In this document: piece by piece, positions 18,082 to 26,976 of the stretch
Layout of the letters: the number at the start of each line of letters is the position of its first letter
Numbering within the stretch: position 1 is the stretch's first letter
Assembly: GCA_903871545.1 (NCBI GenBank)
Contig: CAIQHG010000088.1
Span: 54,566-118,565 of the forward strand
Source: an uncultured Burkholderiales bacterium
Lineage (GTDB): Bacteria; Pseudomonadota; Gammaproteobacteria; Burkholderiales; Burkholderiaceae_C
Length of the DNA stretch: 64,000 nt
Direction of reading: 5' to 3'
The notes under the pieces: model-generated
Told to the model about the DNA's origin: nothing
What the model saw: only the letters and a program-made list of their open reading frames with translations
Database searches by the model: none
Program-made: the position numbers and the translations under genes

Positions 18082-18120
18082 GCACAAATTAGGGGTTCCC
18101 CCCAGTTTTTGTGCTTTTTT
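18082..18120 (+). terminator. Intrinsic terminator in the sucC/argC divergent region
   Basis: GCACAAA (18082-18088) pairs with TTTGTGC (18108-18114), enclosing a GGGG/CCCC inner stem, and is followed directly by six T residues on the forward strand. No forward gene ends upstream; sucC starts at 17988 on the other strand. It therefore ends either a short RNA or an attenuated argC leader. A weak promoter candidate lies upstream: TTTGTG at 18007-18012 and GATAAT at 18029-18034, spacing 16. Confidence 0.65.
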
Positions 18121-18176
18121 CTACTAAAGTACACATCATTACCCCTAAAGTTTAATCTTTGAAAGGCGCTACCCTC

Positions 18177-19103
18177 ATGATGAAAATCTTCATTGACGGA
18201 GAAGCCGGGACAACCGGCCTTCAAATTCGTGAACGTTTAGAGCGGATGGAGAACGTTGAAATAATTTCAATAGCCAATGAAATGCGTAAAAACACATTGG
18301 CTAAACAAGAAATTATGCAAGGTGTCGACTTAGTTATCTTGTGCCTACACGATGAGGCGGCGTTGGAGTCAGTTAAATTAATTAACGCCATTGACGGGGT
18401 TAAACCTAAAATACTTGATGCCTCCACGGCCCACAGGACTGATCCCGAGTGGGTCTATGGATTTGCCGAACTAAATGTCACGCAATCCTCTCAAATTGCA
18501 CAGGCCTCACGCGTCTCCAACCCTGGGTGCTACGCCACTGGAGCCATCGCCTTAATCAGCCCTTTAATCAAACAAGGGCTCATGAACCCCAATACTCCTC
18601 TTTGCCTACCAAGCGTCAGCGGCTATTCGGGGGGCGGTCGTGCCATGATTGAGGAGTTTGAGGGCTCCCCTACACCTCGATTTGAAGCTTATGCGCTTGG
18701 TCTATCGCACAAACACATGCCAGAAATAATAAAGTACACGGGCCTGTTGACCTCTCCTATCTTCGTTCCAAGTGTAGGCAGTTTCCGCCAAGGCATGCTT
18801 GTCCAATTGCCACTTCATTTAAGTCAATTAAGCGGTAATTTCACTGCAAAAGATATTTTCAATGCCTTAAAGCTTCACTATGAATCGGTTTGTTCCTCGA
18901 CTCAGCCACTTGTTCACGTCCACTACGGGGACCCAGCGCAAAAGCTAAGTGCTACCCAGCTAGCAGGAACTGATGAGATGGCTTTACATGTTTTTGCCAA
19001 CGACAGTAAACATCAAGCCGTACTGTTCGCCCAATTTGATAATTTAGGTAAAGGCGCGAGTGGAGCGGCTACTCAAAACTTAAAACTGATGCTTGGATTG
19101 TGA
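18177..19103 (+). CDS. argC: N-acetyl-gamma-glutamyl-phosphate reductase (type 2)
   Basis: ArgC reduces N-acetylglutamyl-phosphate to the semialdehyde in arginine synthesis, using NADPH. The 308-residue product belongs to the shorter type 2 class: [20 protein letters not shown] at the N-terminus, catalytic Cys in [14 protein letters not shown], and the His region [10 protein letters not shown]. Two ATGs are adjacent (18177 and 18180); a GAAAGG ribosome site at 18160-18165 favours the first. The open frame also extends to a TTG at 18159. A terminator follows at 19157. Regulation may involve the hairpin upstream. Confidence 0.95.
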   Translation: MMKIFIDGEAGTTGLQIRERLERMENVEIISIANEMRKNTLAKQEIMQGVDLVILCLHDEAALESVKLINAIDGVKPKILDASTAHRTDPEWVYGFAELNVTQSSQIAQASRVSNPGCYATGAIALISPLIKQGLMNPNTPLCLPSVSGYSGGGRAMIEEFEGSPTPRFEAYALGLSHKHMPEIIKYTGLLTSPIFVPSVGSFRQGMLVQLPLHLSQLSGNFTAKDIFNALKLHYESVCSSTQPLVHVHYGDPAQKLSATQLAGTDEMALHVFANDSKHQAVLFAQFDNLGKGASGAATQNLKLMLGL

Positions 19104-19156
19104 CTATTTGTGGCAATGCTCATTTGCAATAAGTTAGCATCCGAGTAAGGCTAAGA

Positions 19157-19192
19157 GCCTTTCTTTGATTCATTCACAAAGGGCCTTTTTTT
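19157..19192 (+). terminator. Intrinsic terminator after argC
   Basis: GCC-TTT-CTTTG (19157-19167) pairs with CAAAG-GGC (19177-19184), with a three-base bulge, and is followed by CTTTTTTT. It sits between the convergent argC and recX genes and would stop argC transcription before it runs into recX. Confidence 0.65.
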
Positions 19193-19196
19193 GAGC

Positions 19197-19703
19197 TTAG
19201 GACGGATCGAATTCATCCCTATCCGTGTAAGCTTGCGCACAAGACCCCTTTGACGAGTTCACCACTTGTTGCACCACCGAGGAGGCGAAACCTCTTGATA
19301 GTAGAAACCGCATTTGCTTTGACTTCTCTAAAGCGGTGACAGCTTTTTCCTTGAATTTTTTCTCCCACACTACTCTTGCCCGATCAGCCTCCGTGGCCTT
19401 CAGGTCATTCACAGCTTTTTGTATCGCCTGTGGGGCTAGCCCTTTTTCTTGCATCTCACGGGCAACTCTGGCAAAACCCAACTTAGCAGAGCGTCTGTAT
19501 AAAACCGACTCAAGCACTCTTTGCTCGTTAATAAAGCCTTTACTTTCTAACCATTCAAGTACCTGAGCCAACTCATCAGGAGTTTGTGCGTGCTCTTTCA
19601 ACTTTTTAGTCAGCTCAAGCGCTGAATGTTCTCTGTTAGAGAGCAACCTAAGGGCCCGTCCTTTTAAGGACAAGCCTGGTTGCGGTTTTTTGTTTTGATA
19701 CAT
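19197..19703 (-). CDS. recX: Regulatory protein RecX
   Basis: RecX binds RecA filaments and limits recombinase activity. The 168-residue product has the three-helix repeat style of the family: LSLKGRALRLLSNREHSALE, VLEWLESKGFINEQRVLESV, and the segment ending RFLLSRGFASSVVQQVVNSS. The ATG at 19703 is used; a GTG two codons upstream (19709) is possible. It lies immediately downstream of recA on the same strand (about 15 bases), so it shares the recA LexA-controlled transcript. Confidence 0.92.
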   Translation of the reverse strand: MYQNKKPQPGLSLKGRALRLLSNREHSALELTKKLKEHAQTPDELAQVLEWLESKGFINEQRVLESVLYRRSAKLGFARVAREMQEKGLAPQAIQKAVNDLKATEADRARVVWEKKFKEKAVTALEKSKQMRFLLSRGFASSVVQQVVNSSKGSCAQAYTDRDEFDPS

Positions 19704-19718
19704 CGTCACCCGAATACT

Positions 19719-20915
19719 TTAAGCTTCAACCTCTTTCGCATTTAAAGTGCTTTCGCCGGCAAGGACTTCTGCGGCTTCTTTGGCCGCTTTCGCTTTTGCA
19801 GCCTTCCCCTTTGGCTCTTTAATCTCTTTAGCGTGAGGCGTTGCTACGTCCTCTGAGTCATCTGAGCCATCAAATCCAGTAACCGGCTCGAGCAGCAAAG
19901 GTACTCCAAGCGATTCACGCACTTTGTTTTCTATTTCGAAGGCAAGCTCAGGATTTTCACGTAAAAACTCTCTTGCGTTATCTCTACCCTGTCCGATTTT
20001 TTCGCCGTTATAAGCATACCAAGCACCCGATTTTTCGATAATTCTTGCGTTTACACCAAGATCGATAATCTCCCCTTGCCTGCTAATACCTTCGCCAAAT
20101 AAAATATCAAATTCGGCAGTTTTAAATGGCGGGGCTACTTTATTTTTGACTACTTTAACTTTAGTCTCATTGCCGACAGCGTCCTCGCCCCTTTTTATTG
20201 TGCCCGTGCGTCGAATATCTAAGCGTACAGAGGCATAGAACTTAAGTGCGTTTCCTCCTGTCGTTGTCTCTGGGCTTCCAAACATAACGCCAATTTTCAT
20301 ACGGATTTGGTTGATAAAAATAACCGTGCAATTGGTCTTTTTAATACTCGCCGTTAATTTTCTCAAAGCCTGACTCATCAAACGCGCTTGCAAGCCGGGT
20401 AAGGAGTCCCCCATTTCCCCCTCAATCTCTGCTCTTGGAGTCAATGCAGCTACGGAGTCAACCACCACTAAGTCAACTGCTCCGGAGCGAACTAAGCTGT
20501 CCACGATCTCAAGGGCTTGCTCTCCCGTATCCGGCTGACTAATCAAAAGCTCTTGCAAATTGACGCCTAGTTTTTGTGCATATTGGACATCTAAAGCGTG
20601 CTCTGCGTCGACAAAGGCACATGTGCCTGCTTGGCGTTGCATTTCGGCAATGACTTGCAGGGTTAGTGTTGTTTTGCCAGAGGATTCTGGACCATAAATC
20701 TCTATAACACGTCCTCTGGGCAGTCCCCCTACGCCCAATGCCACATCCAAGCCAAGGGATCCGGTGGAGACCACTTGAATGTCCTCAATGACCTCTCCTT
20801 CTCCCAGGCGCATGATGGTGCCTTTCCCAAATTGCTTTTCAATTTGAGCCAATGCAGCTTGTAAAGCTTTTCCTTTTTCGCTAGTTGCTGGGGCGCCTTT
20901 TGTAGCTGATTCCAT
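19719..20915 (-). CDS. recA: Recombinase RecA with a long C-terminal tail
   Basis: RecA forms ATP-dependent filaments on single-stranded DNA for recombination and SOS induction. The 398-residue protein has Walker [13 protein letters not shown] (about residue 74), the [18 protein letters not shown]alker B/loop L1 region, and [20 protein letters not shown]. The core ends near residue 345; about 45 more residues follow, starting acidic (GSDDSEDV) and then Lys/Ala-rich ([16 protein letters not shown]), longer than usual for Burkholderiales RecA. A LexA box lies 62 bases upstream of the start. It is divergent from the MarR gene. Confidence 0.97.
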   Translation of the reverse strand: MESATKGAPATSEKGKALQAALAQIEKQFGKGTIMRLGEGEVIEDIQVVSTGSLGLDVALGVGGLPRGRVIEIYGPESSGKTTLTLQVIAEMQRQAGTCAFVDAEHALDVQYAQKLGVNLQELLISQPDTGEQALEIVDSLVRSGAVDLVVVDSVAALTPRAEIEGEMGDSLPGLQARLMSQALRKLTASIKKTNCTVIFINQIRMKIGVMFGSPETTTGGNALKFYASVRLDIRRTGTIKRGEDAVGNETKVKVVKNKVAPPFKTAEFDILFGEGISRQGEIIDLGVNARIIEKSGAWYAYNGEKIGQGRDNAREFLRENPELAFEIENKVRESLGVPLLLEPVTGFDGSDDSEDVATPHAKEIKEPKGKAAKAKAAKEAAEVLAGESTLNAKEVEA

Positions 20916-20976
20916 GATGTTTCCTTTTGATTGAATGAGTTGATATAAAGCAAATAAATATATGTAAATTTAGACA

Positions 20977-20996
20977 GACTGTATGCCTAGGCAGTA
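20977..20996 (-). promoter_or_regulatory. LexA (SOS) box upstream of recA
   Basis: Read on the recA strand the 20 bases are TACTGCCTAGGCATACAGTC, matching the proteobacterial SOS consensus at the outer TACTG and ACAGT arms with eight central bases between CTGC and ACAG. One arm has C for T. It lies 62-81 bases upstream of the recA start codon, where an operator overlapping the promoter is expected. Confidence 0.75.
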
Positions 20997-21061
20997 CTTT
21001 ATCTCAATTTGTATCTCTTAATCAATAGTATTTTTAGTCAATTTACCTTACTATATGGATT

Positions 21062-21565
21062 ATGGACACAAATTACGAAAAACATCAAGATTGGCGCCAG
21101 ATTCATTTGGGTCGTTTGTTGGGTGAGGCGATGCGTCGATTTGACAAGCGTGTACTAAACTTGATGTGCAACGATCCAGAGGTGCCACTCGCACTATCGA
21201 ATTTAGCTGCTCGCGAGCAAATCAGCGCGGCACACATCCACATCACCCGGCATTTAGCAATGGAGGGCTCTCGTTTAACTGAATTAGCCCAAAGCGCGGG
21301 CGTCACTAAACAGGGGATGGGCGAGTTGGTAAATCAATGTACTGCGTGGGGTTTGGTTCAACGAGAGAATGATCCCAGAGACTCTCGGGCAAAAATAATC
21401 CGGTTTACACCGACGGGAATCAGCTGGTTAAAAGCATTCGAGCGTGCGGTTAGGGTTGCAGAACAGGAGTTTTATTTTGAAGTCGGTCGCGAAGTCGCCA
21501 CCGTAACAGAGCTTGCCCTTGAGGTCTATACACAAGAACAGCTGAAACAAAGCACGGTAGCTTAA
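21062..21565 (+). CDS. MarR family transcriptional regulator
   Basis: The 167-residue winged-helix protein has a helix-turn-helix region AREQISAAHIHITRHLAMEG and LTELAQSAGVTKQGMGELV, then the wing with GLVQRENDPRDSRAKIIRFT (the conserved DPRDSR-type hairpin). Such regulators dimerise and usually sense small phenolic or oxidising ligands. The nearest candidate targets are itself and the convergent GST gene; a 7-base gap separates their stop codons. Its promoter region is shared with recA. The ligand is unknown. Confidence 0.9.
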   Translation: MDTNYEKHQDWRQIHLGRLLGEAMRRFDKRVLNLMCNDPEVPLALSNLAAREQISAAHIHITRHLAMEGSRLTELAQSAGVTKQGMGELVNQCTAWGLVQRENDPRDSRAKIIRFTPTGISWLKAFERAVRVAEQEFYFEVGREVATVTELALEVYTQEQLKQSTVA

Positions 21566-21572
21566 AAATAAA

Positions 21573-22232
21573 CTAGCTTTTTTGACTCACATCAAGCTGT
21601 AGCCTCTCTCGCACAATGGCACGCTTAACACCTGGTGCGTCACCCACGCGTTGCACAAAGCTCCACAGCAGCGGGAACTCCGAGGGGGAAATTTGCGCCA
21701 TTGTTCCCCATCGCATCAGCGTCAAAGCGTAGACATCGAGCGGGCTGATGCTGCCCCCAGTTAGCCACTCTTTCCCCAACTCTTGACTAACTTGAACGTA
21801 TTTTTGAATCTCGTTTAGGTGTAATCGGTACTGCGATACTGCAAATTTTTTAATCTCAATTTGAGATGGCTCGTGATCAGTAAACTTGCGGGGCATAAAA
21901 ATATGCATAAACGTAGCATGCACGGTATTGTTCATCCAGGCAAATATCTCGAGTGCTTTGGCTCGCTCTGCTGGATCAGAGGGAAAAAAGTAGGCGTTGC
22001 TAAACTTAGCCTCTAAATAAAGAATGATCGCCATTACTTGCGTAATAATTAATTTCCCGTCTATCAAAACTGGCACTTGGCTGCGTGGATTAATTTGCAT
22101 GAACGCAGGTTCATACTGTTCACCTTTGTGGAGCTTGAGCATGATCGGCTCAAACTCTATGCCATGTGTTTCAAGTAAAGCGTGTGGCACGAAAGAGCAA
22201 GCGCCAGGTCCGAAATAAAGTTTTAGAGTCAT
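21573..22232 (-). CDS. Glutathione S-transferase family protein
   Basis: The 219-residue protein opens MTLKLYFGPGACSFVPHALL, matching the bacterial beta-class GST start (YxxxxACS, where the Cys binds glutathione), followed by NPRSQVPVLIDGKLIITQVM and a helical C-terminal domain with SPLDVYALTLMRWG. It is likely a cytosolic detoxification enzyme. The C-terminal domain resembles GstA-type proteins, but the substrate is unknown. It is convergent with the MarR gene, which may respond to the same compounds. Confidence 0.9.
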   Translation of the reverse strand: MTLKLYFGPGACSFVPHALLETHGIEFEPIMLKLHKGEQYEPAFMQINPRSQVPVLIDGKLIITQVMAIILYLEAKFSNAYFFPSDPAERAKALEIFAWMNNTVHATFMHIFMPRKFTDHEPSQIEIKKFAVSQYRLHLNEIQKYVQVSQELGKEWLTGGSISPLDVYALTLMRWGTMAQISPSEFPLLWSFVQRVGDAPGVKRAIVRERLQLDVSQKS

Positions 22233-22288
22233 ATCAAATTGGAGGAGCAGTAATATGGGTTAAAAATGTTAACAGATGTTCTAAAAGC

Positions 22289-22507
22289 TCAATCCTCCGG
22301 GGGGTAGGCTCGCTCGGCGTACCCTTTTTGAACAGTCTTGAGGACCGTTACACTCTCAGCTTGCATCTCCTCTAAGACCCTAACCGGTTGTCCCATTTGC
22401 TTAGTTTTAAAAACTCTGCTTTGAAAAAATTCGCTTGACCAGCTCCAAATCAAAATATTGACTAAGAGCCAGAAAATTAATACGGAATAATTTGATTTTT
22501 TGACCAC
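22289..22507 (-). CDS. Small single-pass membrane protein next to birA
   Basis: This is a 72-residue protein with one N-terminal membrane helix (SVLIFWLLVNILIWSWSSEF), then a short soluble part GQPVRVLEEMQAESVTVL. The pattern (LLxNLLxxxW, then PERLxxQxxPExxxLL) resembles a small Burkholderiales protein encoded near birA/coaX that often continues into an SPOR domain; here that domain is absent. Start is GTG at 22507, supported by a GGAG ribosome site at 22514-22517, six bases away. It follows birA by 31 bases on the same strand. Function unknown. Confidence 0.7.
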   Translation of the reverse strand: MVKKSNYSVLIFWLLVNILIWSWSSEFFQSRVFKTKQMGQPVRVLEEMQAESVTVLKTVQKGYAERAYPPED

Positions 22508-22538
22508 TCAATTCTCCAGAATAGTCGACCCCATAGGC

Positions 22539-23330
22539 TCAGCTCTCAAAACCTAAAAGACTTACCTCGTCGCTGGCAACATTAACTAGGCCTTTACCTG
22601 TCAAAATAACCAACTCCCCCACTGAGTTTACACCTTGTGCACGCCCAGTTACGCCGTTAGACATCGAAACCAACTCCCCCCTCAATACATCAAAAGAATT
22701 ATATTCTTCCACAAAATCAAGAAATCCCGAGCTACAAAACCGCAGTACGTATTTAATTACACTGGGGACAATTTTAAGCAATGCTAATTGAGCGTTGGTG
22801 TCTGGGTCTAACTCGTTTATTCCTATAGCAGGCCTTTTAAGTTCGACATCTTGTGGAGCATTTATATTTAGGCCGATCCCAATAACGCAATATCTACCCT
22901 CATTTTGAGTGACCCGTTTCATTACGTTTGACTCAATGAGTATCCCTCCTAATTTTTTTGCTGTACGCGGTGGACCAACCCATAAATCATTAGGCCATTT
23001 GAGAGCTATTGCTAAATTCCCAATGGGATCTAAAGCTTTAAGTATAGCTAACCCAACCACCAACGAAAGTCCTGACCAATTCTCGGGGGTCAAATGCAGG
23101 CCTAAAGAAAAGGTGAGGGATTGGCCATGCTTGGAGTGCCAAACTTTGCCCCTCCTACCCTTTCCTGCTGTTTGCTCAATTGCCAGTAACAGGACAGAAT
23201 CTTCACGCCCACTCTTTGCTCTTCGCATCAGTTCATCATTGGTTGAGTCAACAGTTGGAAGCACCTCTACCGCAAATCTCTTCAAATTTGGCTCAACTGC
23301 TTGCTGAATCTCCTTTAATGGCCAAATCAT
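22539..23330 (-). CDS. birA: Biotin--[acetyl-CoA-carboxylase] ligase, without DNA-binding domain
   Basis: BirA activates biotin to biotinyl-AMP and attaches it to the biotin carboxyl carrier protein. The 263-residue protein begins directly with the catalytic domain: LPTVDSTNDELMRRAKSG, TAGKGRRGKVWHSKHGQSL (biotinyl-AMP loop), ALKWPNDLWV and GGILIESNVM, with the small C-terminal SH3-like domain after it. The N-terminal winged helix of E. coli BirA is missing, so it cannot act as a classical biotin-operon repressor. It lies 13 bases after the SET-domain gene on the same strand. Confidence 0.93.
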   Translation of the reverse strand: MIWPLKEIQQAVEPNLKRFAVEVLPTVDSTNDELMRRAKSGREDSVLLLAIEQTAGKGRRGKVWHSKHGQSLTFSLGLHLTPENWSGLSLVVGLAILKALDPIGNLAIALKWPNDLWVGPPRTAKKLGGILIESNVMKRVTQNEGRYCVIGIGLNINAPQDVELKRPAIGINELDPDTNAQLALLKIVPSVIKYVLRFCSSGFLDFVEEYNSFDVLRGELVSMSNGVTGRAQGVNSVGELVILTGKGLVNVASDEVSLLGFES

Positions 23331-23343
23331 AGAGCTAAGACCA

Positions 23344-23817
23344 TCATTTTGAGTTGGGAGACAACAAAGTGCCGCGACAAGTTTTAGCTCCGCACCAACA
23401 GGGGAACTCTGCTTTTAGTGCTTTCGTATAAGGCTCATCAATGGTCAATCCATAATCGTAAGTCAACTCTTCACCAGCTTTAATTTTCTTGATTGCCTTA
23501 ATAAAGACTTGCTCGCCAATTTCCTCAGCCTCACAATTTGGCTTACAAGAGTGGTTAATCCAGCGCGATGCGTTACCGCCCACACCCCCATCAATGACGA
23601 CTTTGTCGTTGATATGAAAATAAAAAGTATGATTCGGCTCTTTAGGATTGTGCGGGTGCCGTTTCTGCGCGGCTTTCCAGGTAATAATCTCGCCCTGGTA
23701 CTGGATCAGTACATCCCCCTTTGAGATGTCTTGCAATGCGAAAACACCTTTGCCATGAACGCCAGAGCGCCTGACCTGGATCCGGCGACCCGACAATTTA
23801 TCAGCCTCTTTTTTCAT
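23344..23817 (-). CDS. SET-domain protein-lysine methyltransferase
   Basis: The 157-residue protein is nearly only a SET domain: RRIQVRRSGVHGKGVFALQD at the N-terminus (SAM-binding GKGVFA turn), the pseudoknot motifs RWINHSCKPNCEAEE and GEELTYDYGL, and a post-SET zinc-type cluster PCWCGAKTCRGTLL. All residues expected for SAM binding and catalysis (NHSC, the YDYG tyrosines) are kept. Bacterial SET proteins methylate lysines of DNA-associated proteins in some species; the target here is unknown. It diverges from topB across a 138-base region rich in inverted repeats. Confidence 0.92.
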   Translation of the reverse strand: MKKEADKLSGRRIQVRRSGVHGKGVFALQDISKGDVLIQYQGEIITWKAAQKRHPHNPKEPNHTFYFHINDKVVIDGGVGGNASRWINHSCKPNCEAEEIGEQVFIKAIKKIKAGEELTYDYGLTIDEPYTKALKAEFPCWCGAKTCRGTLLSPNSK

Positions 23818-23843
23818 GACATTAAAAAGTAGTTAAGATTAGA

Positions 23844-23905
23844 CATGCACACATTTTCACAATTGAAAGTAATAATGATCCATTGTAGGATCAACAATGT
23901 GCATG
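23844..23905. repeat. Overlapping inverted repeats between SET gene and topB
   Basis: CATGCACA (23844-23851) is matched by TGTGCATG (23898-23905). Inside, CATTGT (23881-23886) is matched by ACAATG (23894-23899). The two stems share bases 23898-23899, so they cannot both form in full. It lies 51-112 bases upstream of topB, in the divergent promoter region. Confidence 0.4.
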
Positions 23906-23955
23906 AAAACCGAAAAAATACCTAATAAGAATTTCAACTTGAGGAATGCATACTA

Positions 23956-26859
23956 ATGAGTAAGACTTTGGTAATTGCCGAAAAGCCCTCCGTAGCCCAA
24001 GATATCGTGAAAGCTTTGACGCCTCTAACTGGTAAGTTTGAGAAGCATGATGATCACTTTGAAAATGAACAGTATTTAGTCACAAGCGCTGTGGGTCATT
24101 TGCTTGAGATACAGGCTCCAGAAGAGTTTGAGGTCAAGCGCGGCAAATGGAGTTTTGCTAATCTACCCGTCATTCCACCCTACTTCGAGTTAAAGCCTGT
24201 TGAGAAAACCAAGTCTCGCTTGAATGCTGTGGTTAAGCTGGCAAAAAGAAAAGACGTCTCAGACCTCATTAATGCGTGTGACGCGGGTCGAGAAGGAGAG
24301 TTGATCTTCAGACTGATTGAACAATTTGCAGGCGGGAAAAAACCTTTAGAAAAGTCTGTCAAACGTCTTTGGCTTCAAAGTATGACCCCTCAAGCTATAC
24401 GTGATGGGTTTGAGAAACTACGCACCATCAAACAAATGCAAGGCCTTGCAGATGCGGCTCGTTGCCGCTCTGAAGCAGATTGGCTTGTTGGAATCAATGG
24501 AACCCGGGCTTTCACTGCATTTAATTCAAGAGATGGTGGGTTTTTCTTAACGACAGTTGGTCGAGTTCAAACGCCCACACTTAGCGTGGTCGTTGAAAGA
24601 GAGGAATTGATTAGAAAGTTTATAAGCCGAGATTACTGGGAAATACATGCCACCTTTAAAGCTCAAGCAGGCCTTTATTCGGGCAAGTGGTTTGAGCCAG
24701 CACATAAGAAAAACGAAGACGATACTGAGAAAAAAGCTGATCGTGTTTGGAGCGAACAAACTGCTCTTGAGATTGCAAAGCATTTAAAAGGTAAAACAGC
24801 CTCAGTCTTTGAGGAAAGCTCCCCCTCTAACAAAGGCAGTCCTGGGCTTTTTGATCTAACCTCTTTACAAAGGGAAGCCAATAGCCGCTTTGGCTTCTCA
24901 GCTAAAACGACATTGGCTTTGGCGCAAAGCCTATATGAACGACACAAAGCATTAACATATCCTCGAACAGATTCAAGGCATTTACCTGAAGATTACCTCC
25001 CAACTGTACATGCCACTTTTGAGATGATAGCCAGTAGCGCCATGAACCACCTTGCGCCCTTTGCAAAAATTGCGATTGATAAAAAGTACATTAAACCGAT
25101 CAAAAAAGTATTTGACAATGCCAAGGTCAGCGATCACTTTGCGATTATTCCAACCGTTGAGGCTCCAAGCGGTCTCTCTGAGGCAGAGCAAAAGTTATAT
25201 GACCTTGTCGTTCGTCGATTTTTAGGTGTGTTTTACCCACCCGCAGAGTTTTTAATTACTACTCGTATCAGTAAAGTAGAGCATGCGCAAACTGTTCACC
25301 ACTTTAAGACAGAGGGTAAAATTTTGGTTAACCCTGGATGGCAAGCCATCTTTGGAAAAGAAGCTCAAGACGAGGATGACAAAGAGGCCGGATTAGTGGT
25401 GCTTGCAAGCGGGGAGAAACCTCTGGTTGAGAGCGCCGATCCAAAGGCACTCAGAACACGCCCTCCGGCACGCTACACAGAAGCCACATTGCTTGGCGCG
25501 ATGGAGGGTGCGGGCAAGTTGGTTGAGGATGAGGACCTTCGTGAAGCGATGATAGAGAAGGGGCTGGGCACGCCAGCAACTCGCGCGGCAATCATAGAGG
25601 GTTTGCTAAACGAGAAATATATCATTCGCGATTTGAGGGAGCTCCTGCCAACCGCCAAAGCTTTCCAACTAATGACACTTTTAAGAGGCCTGGGCGTCCA
25701 AGAGCTTTCCCACCCAGCTCTAACCGGCGAGTGGGAGCATAAGTTGGCCCTCATTGAGCAAGGCAAACTTTCTCGCGAAAGCTTTATGAAAGAAATAGCT
25801 GAGATGACTCAGCATATGGTAAAAAAAGCAAAAGAATACGATAGGGACACTATCCCTGGAGATTACTCAACGCTTGTAACGGCTTGCCCGAACTGCGCAG
25901 GTGTAGTTAAGGAGAACTACCGCAGATACAGTTGCTGCGGGAAAACAGGGGATACAGAGGGGTGTGGGTTCTCTTTTGGTAAAACCCCAGGAGGACGCAC
26001 TTTTGAGCAAGGGGAGGTGGAACAGTTTATCAAAGACAAGAAAATTGGGCCCCTTGAGGGGTTTAGATCTAAGGCGGGATGGCCCTTCACTGCTGAGATT
26101 GCTTTAAAGTTTAATGAAGAAGAAAAAAACTGGAAGCTTGAATTTGATTTTGGCGAAGACAAAAATGGTGAAACGGGTGAGATAGTCACCTTCGATCCAG
26201 CCTTAAGTCTAGGAGCTTGCCCAAAATGCAAGGCCCCAGTTTTTGAATGGGGTAGTAACTATATTTGCTCAAAAAGCGTTCCCACCTTGGAGCAACCAAC
26301 CCCTAGTTGTACCTTTAAAAGTGGAAAAATAGTCCTTCAACAGCCAATAGAAATAGAGCAAATACAAAAACTTCTTATCACCGGCAAAACAGATCTATTG
26401 GATAAGTTCGTATCCATGCGGACCCGCAGACCTTTTAAAGCGTATTTAAGCTGGGACGAAGAGGCGGGCAAAGTAAGCTTTGCATTTGAGCCTAGGAACA
26501 GTAAGTACCCGCCGCGCAAGACCGCCGCAGCAAAAACGACCTCGCCAATCTCGGCCAAAAAGTCAACGGCTAAAGCACCTAAAGCCACAAAGATAACTAA
26601 AACAGCTCGTAAACCTAGCACAGCTTCAGCCAGTACAAAGCCCAATTCCGCTCTCGCTGCAGTTATTGGACCCGAGGCCGTAGCAAGGACTCAGATCATA
26701 AAGAAATTGTGGGACTACATCAAAGAACACAACCTACAAGATCCGAGTAATAAACGTAATATTTTGGCAGACACCAAACTAAGAGAGGTTTTCGGTAAGG
26801 ACTCAGTCACTATGTTTGAACTTGCTGGTATTGTTGGTAAAAATTTGGTCCCCATATAG
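23956..26859 (+). CDS. topB: DNA topoisomerase III with C-terminal SWIB domain
   Basis: Type IA topoisomerase that relaxes and decatenates DNA. The 967-residue protein has the TOPRIM start MSKTLVIAEKPSVAQDIVKA, CDAGREGELIFRLIEQFAGG, and the active-site Tyr in KALTYPRTDSRHLPEDYL (near residue 336). C-terminal zinc-like cysteine sets follow (CPNCAGVVKENY, CPKCKAPVFEWG). Then come a Lys/Ala/Ser/Thr-rich linker (about 852-896, containing KTARKPST) and a SWIB/MDM2-like domain (about 897-967, KKLWDYIKEHNLQDPSNKR). SWIB fusion to topoisomerase is known in Burkholderiales and chlamydiae. The ATG at 23956 has a GAGG site upstream. Confidence 0.96.
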   Translation: MSKTLVIAEKPSVAQDIVKALTPLTGKFEKHDDHFENEQYLVTSAVGHLLEIQAPEEFEVKRGKWSFANLPVIPPYFELKPVEKTKSRLNAVVKLAKRKDVSDLINACDAGREGELIFRLIEQFAGGKKPLEKSVKRLWLQSMTPQAIRDGFEKLRTIKQMQGLADAARCRSEADWLVGINGTRAFTAFNSRDGGFFLTTVGRVQTPTLSVVVEREELIRKFISRDYWEIHATFKAQAGLYSGKWFEPAHKKNEDDTEKKADRVWSEQTALEIAKHLKGKTASVFEESSPSNKGSPGLFDLTSLQREANSRFGFSAKTTLALAQSLYERHKALTYPRTDSRHLPEDYLPTVHATFEMIASSAMNHLAPFAKIAIDKKYIKPIKKVFDNAKVSDHFAIIPTVEAPSGLSEAEQKLYDLVVRRFLGVFYPPAEFLITTRISKVEHAQTVHHFKTEGKILVNPGWQAIFGKEAQDEDDKEAGLVVLASGEKPLVESADPKALRTRPPARYTEATLLGAMEGAGKLVEDEDLREAMIEKGLGTPATRAAIIEGLLNEKYIIRDLRELLPTAKAFQLMTLLRGLGVQELSHPALTGEWEHKLALIEQGKLSRESFMKEIAEMTQHMVKKAKEYDRDTIPGDYSTLVTACPNCAGVVKENYRRYSCCGKTGDTEGCGFSFGKTPGGRTFEQGEVEQFIKDKKIGPLEGFRSKAGWPFTAEIALKFNEEEKNWKLEFDFGEDKNGETGEIVTFDPALSLGACPKCKAPVFEWGSNYICSKSVPTLEQPTPSCTFKSGKIVLQQPIEIEQIQKLLITGKTDLLDKFVSMRTRRPFKAYLSWDEEAGKVSFAFEPRNSKYPPRKTAAAKTTSPISAKKSTAKAPKATKITKTARKPSTASASTKPNSALAAVIGPEAVARTQIIKKLWDYIKEHNLQDPSNKRNILADTKLREVFGKDSVTMFELAGIVGKNLVPI

Positions 26860-26976
26860 TGAAAATGACTTCTGTCACGCGATCTATTCTGAAGCATACA
26901 ATCTAGGGTTGGCTTAAATTGGTTTAAAGGATGGTTTGTACTCCCGCTCACCTTTTTTGGTTTCTATAAATAATTC

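Noticed and set aside
25473..26951. Reverse-strand open frames across the 3' half of topB
   Set aside because: They are mirror frames of the low-complexity Lys/Ala-rich coding region and have no ribosome sites or family resemblance.
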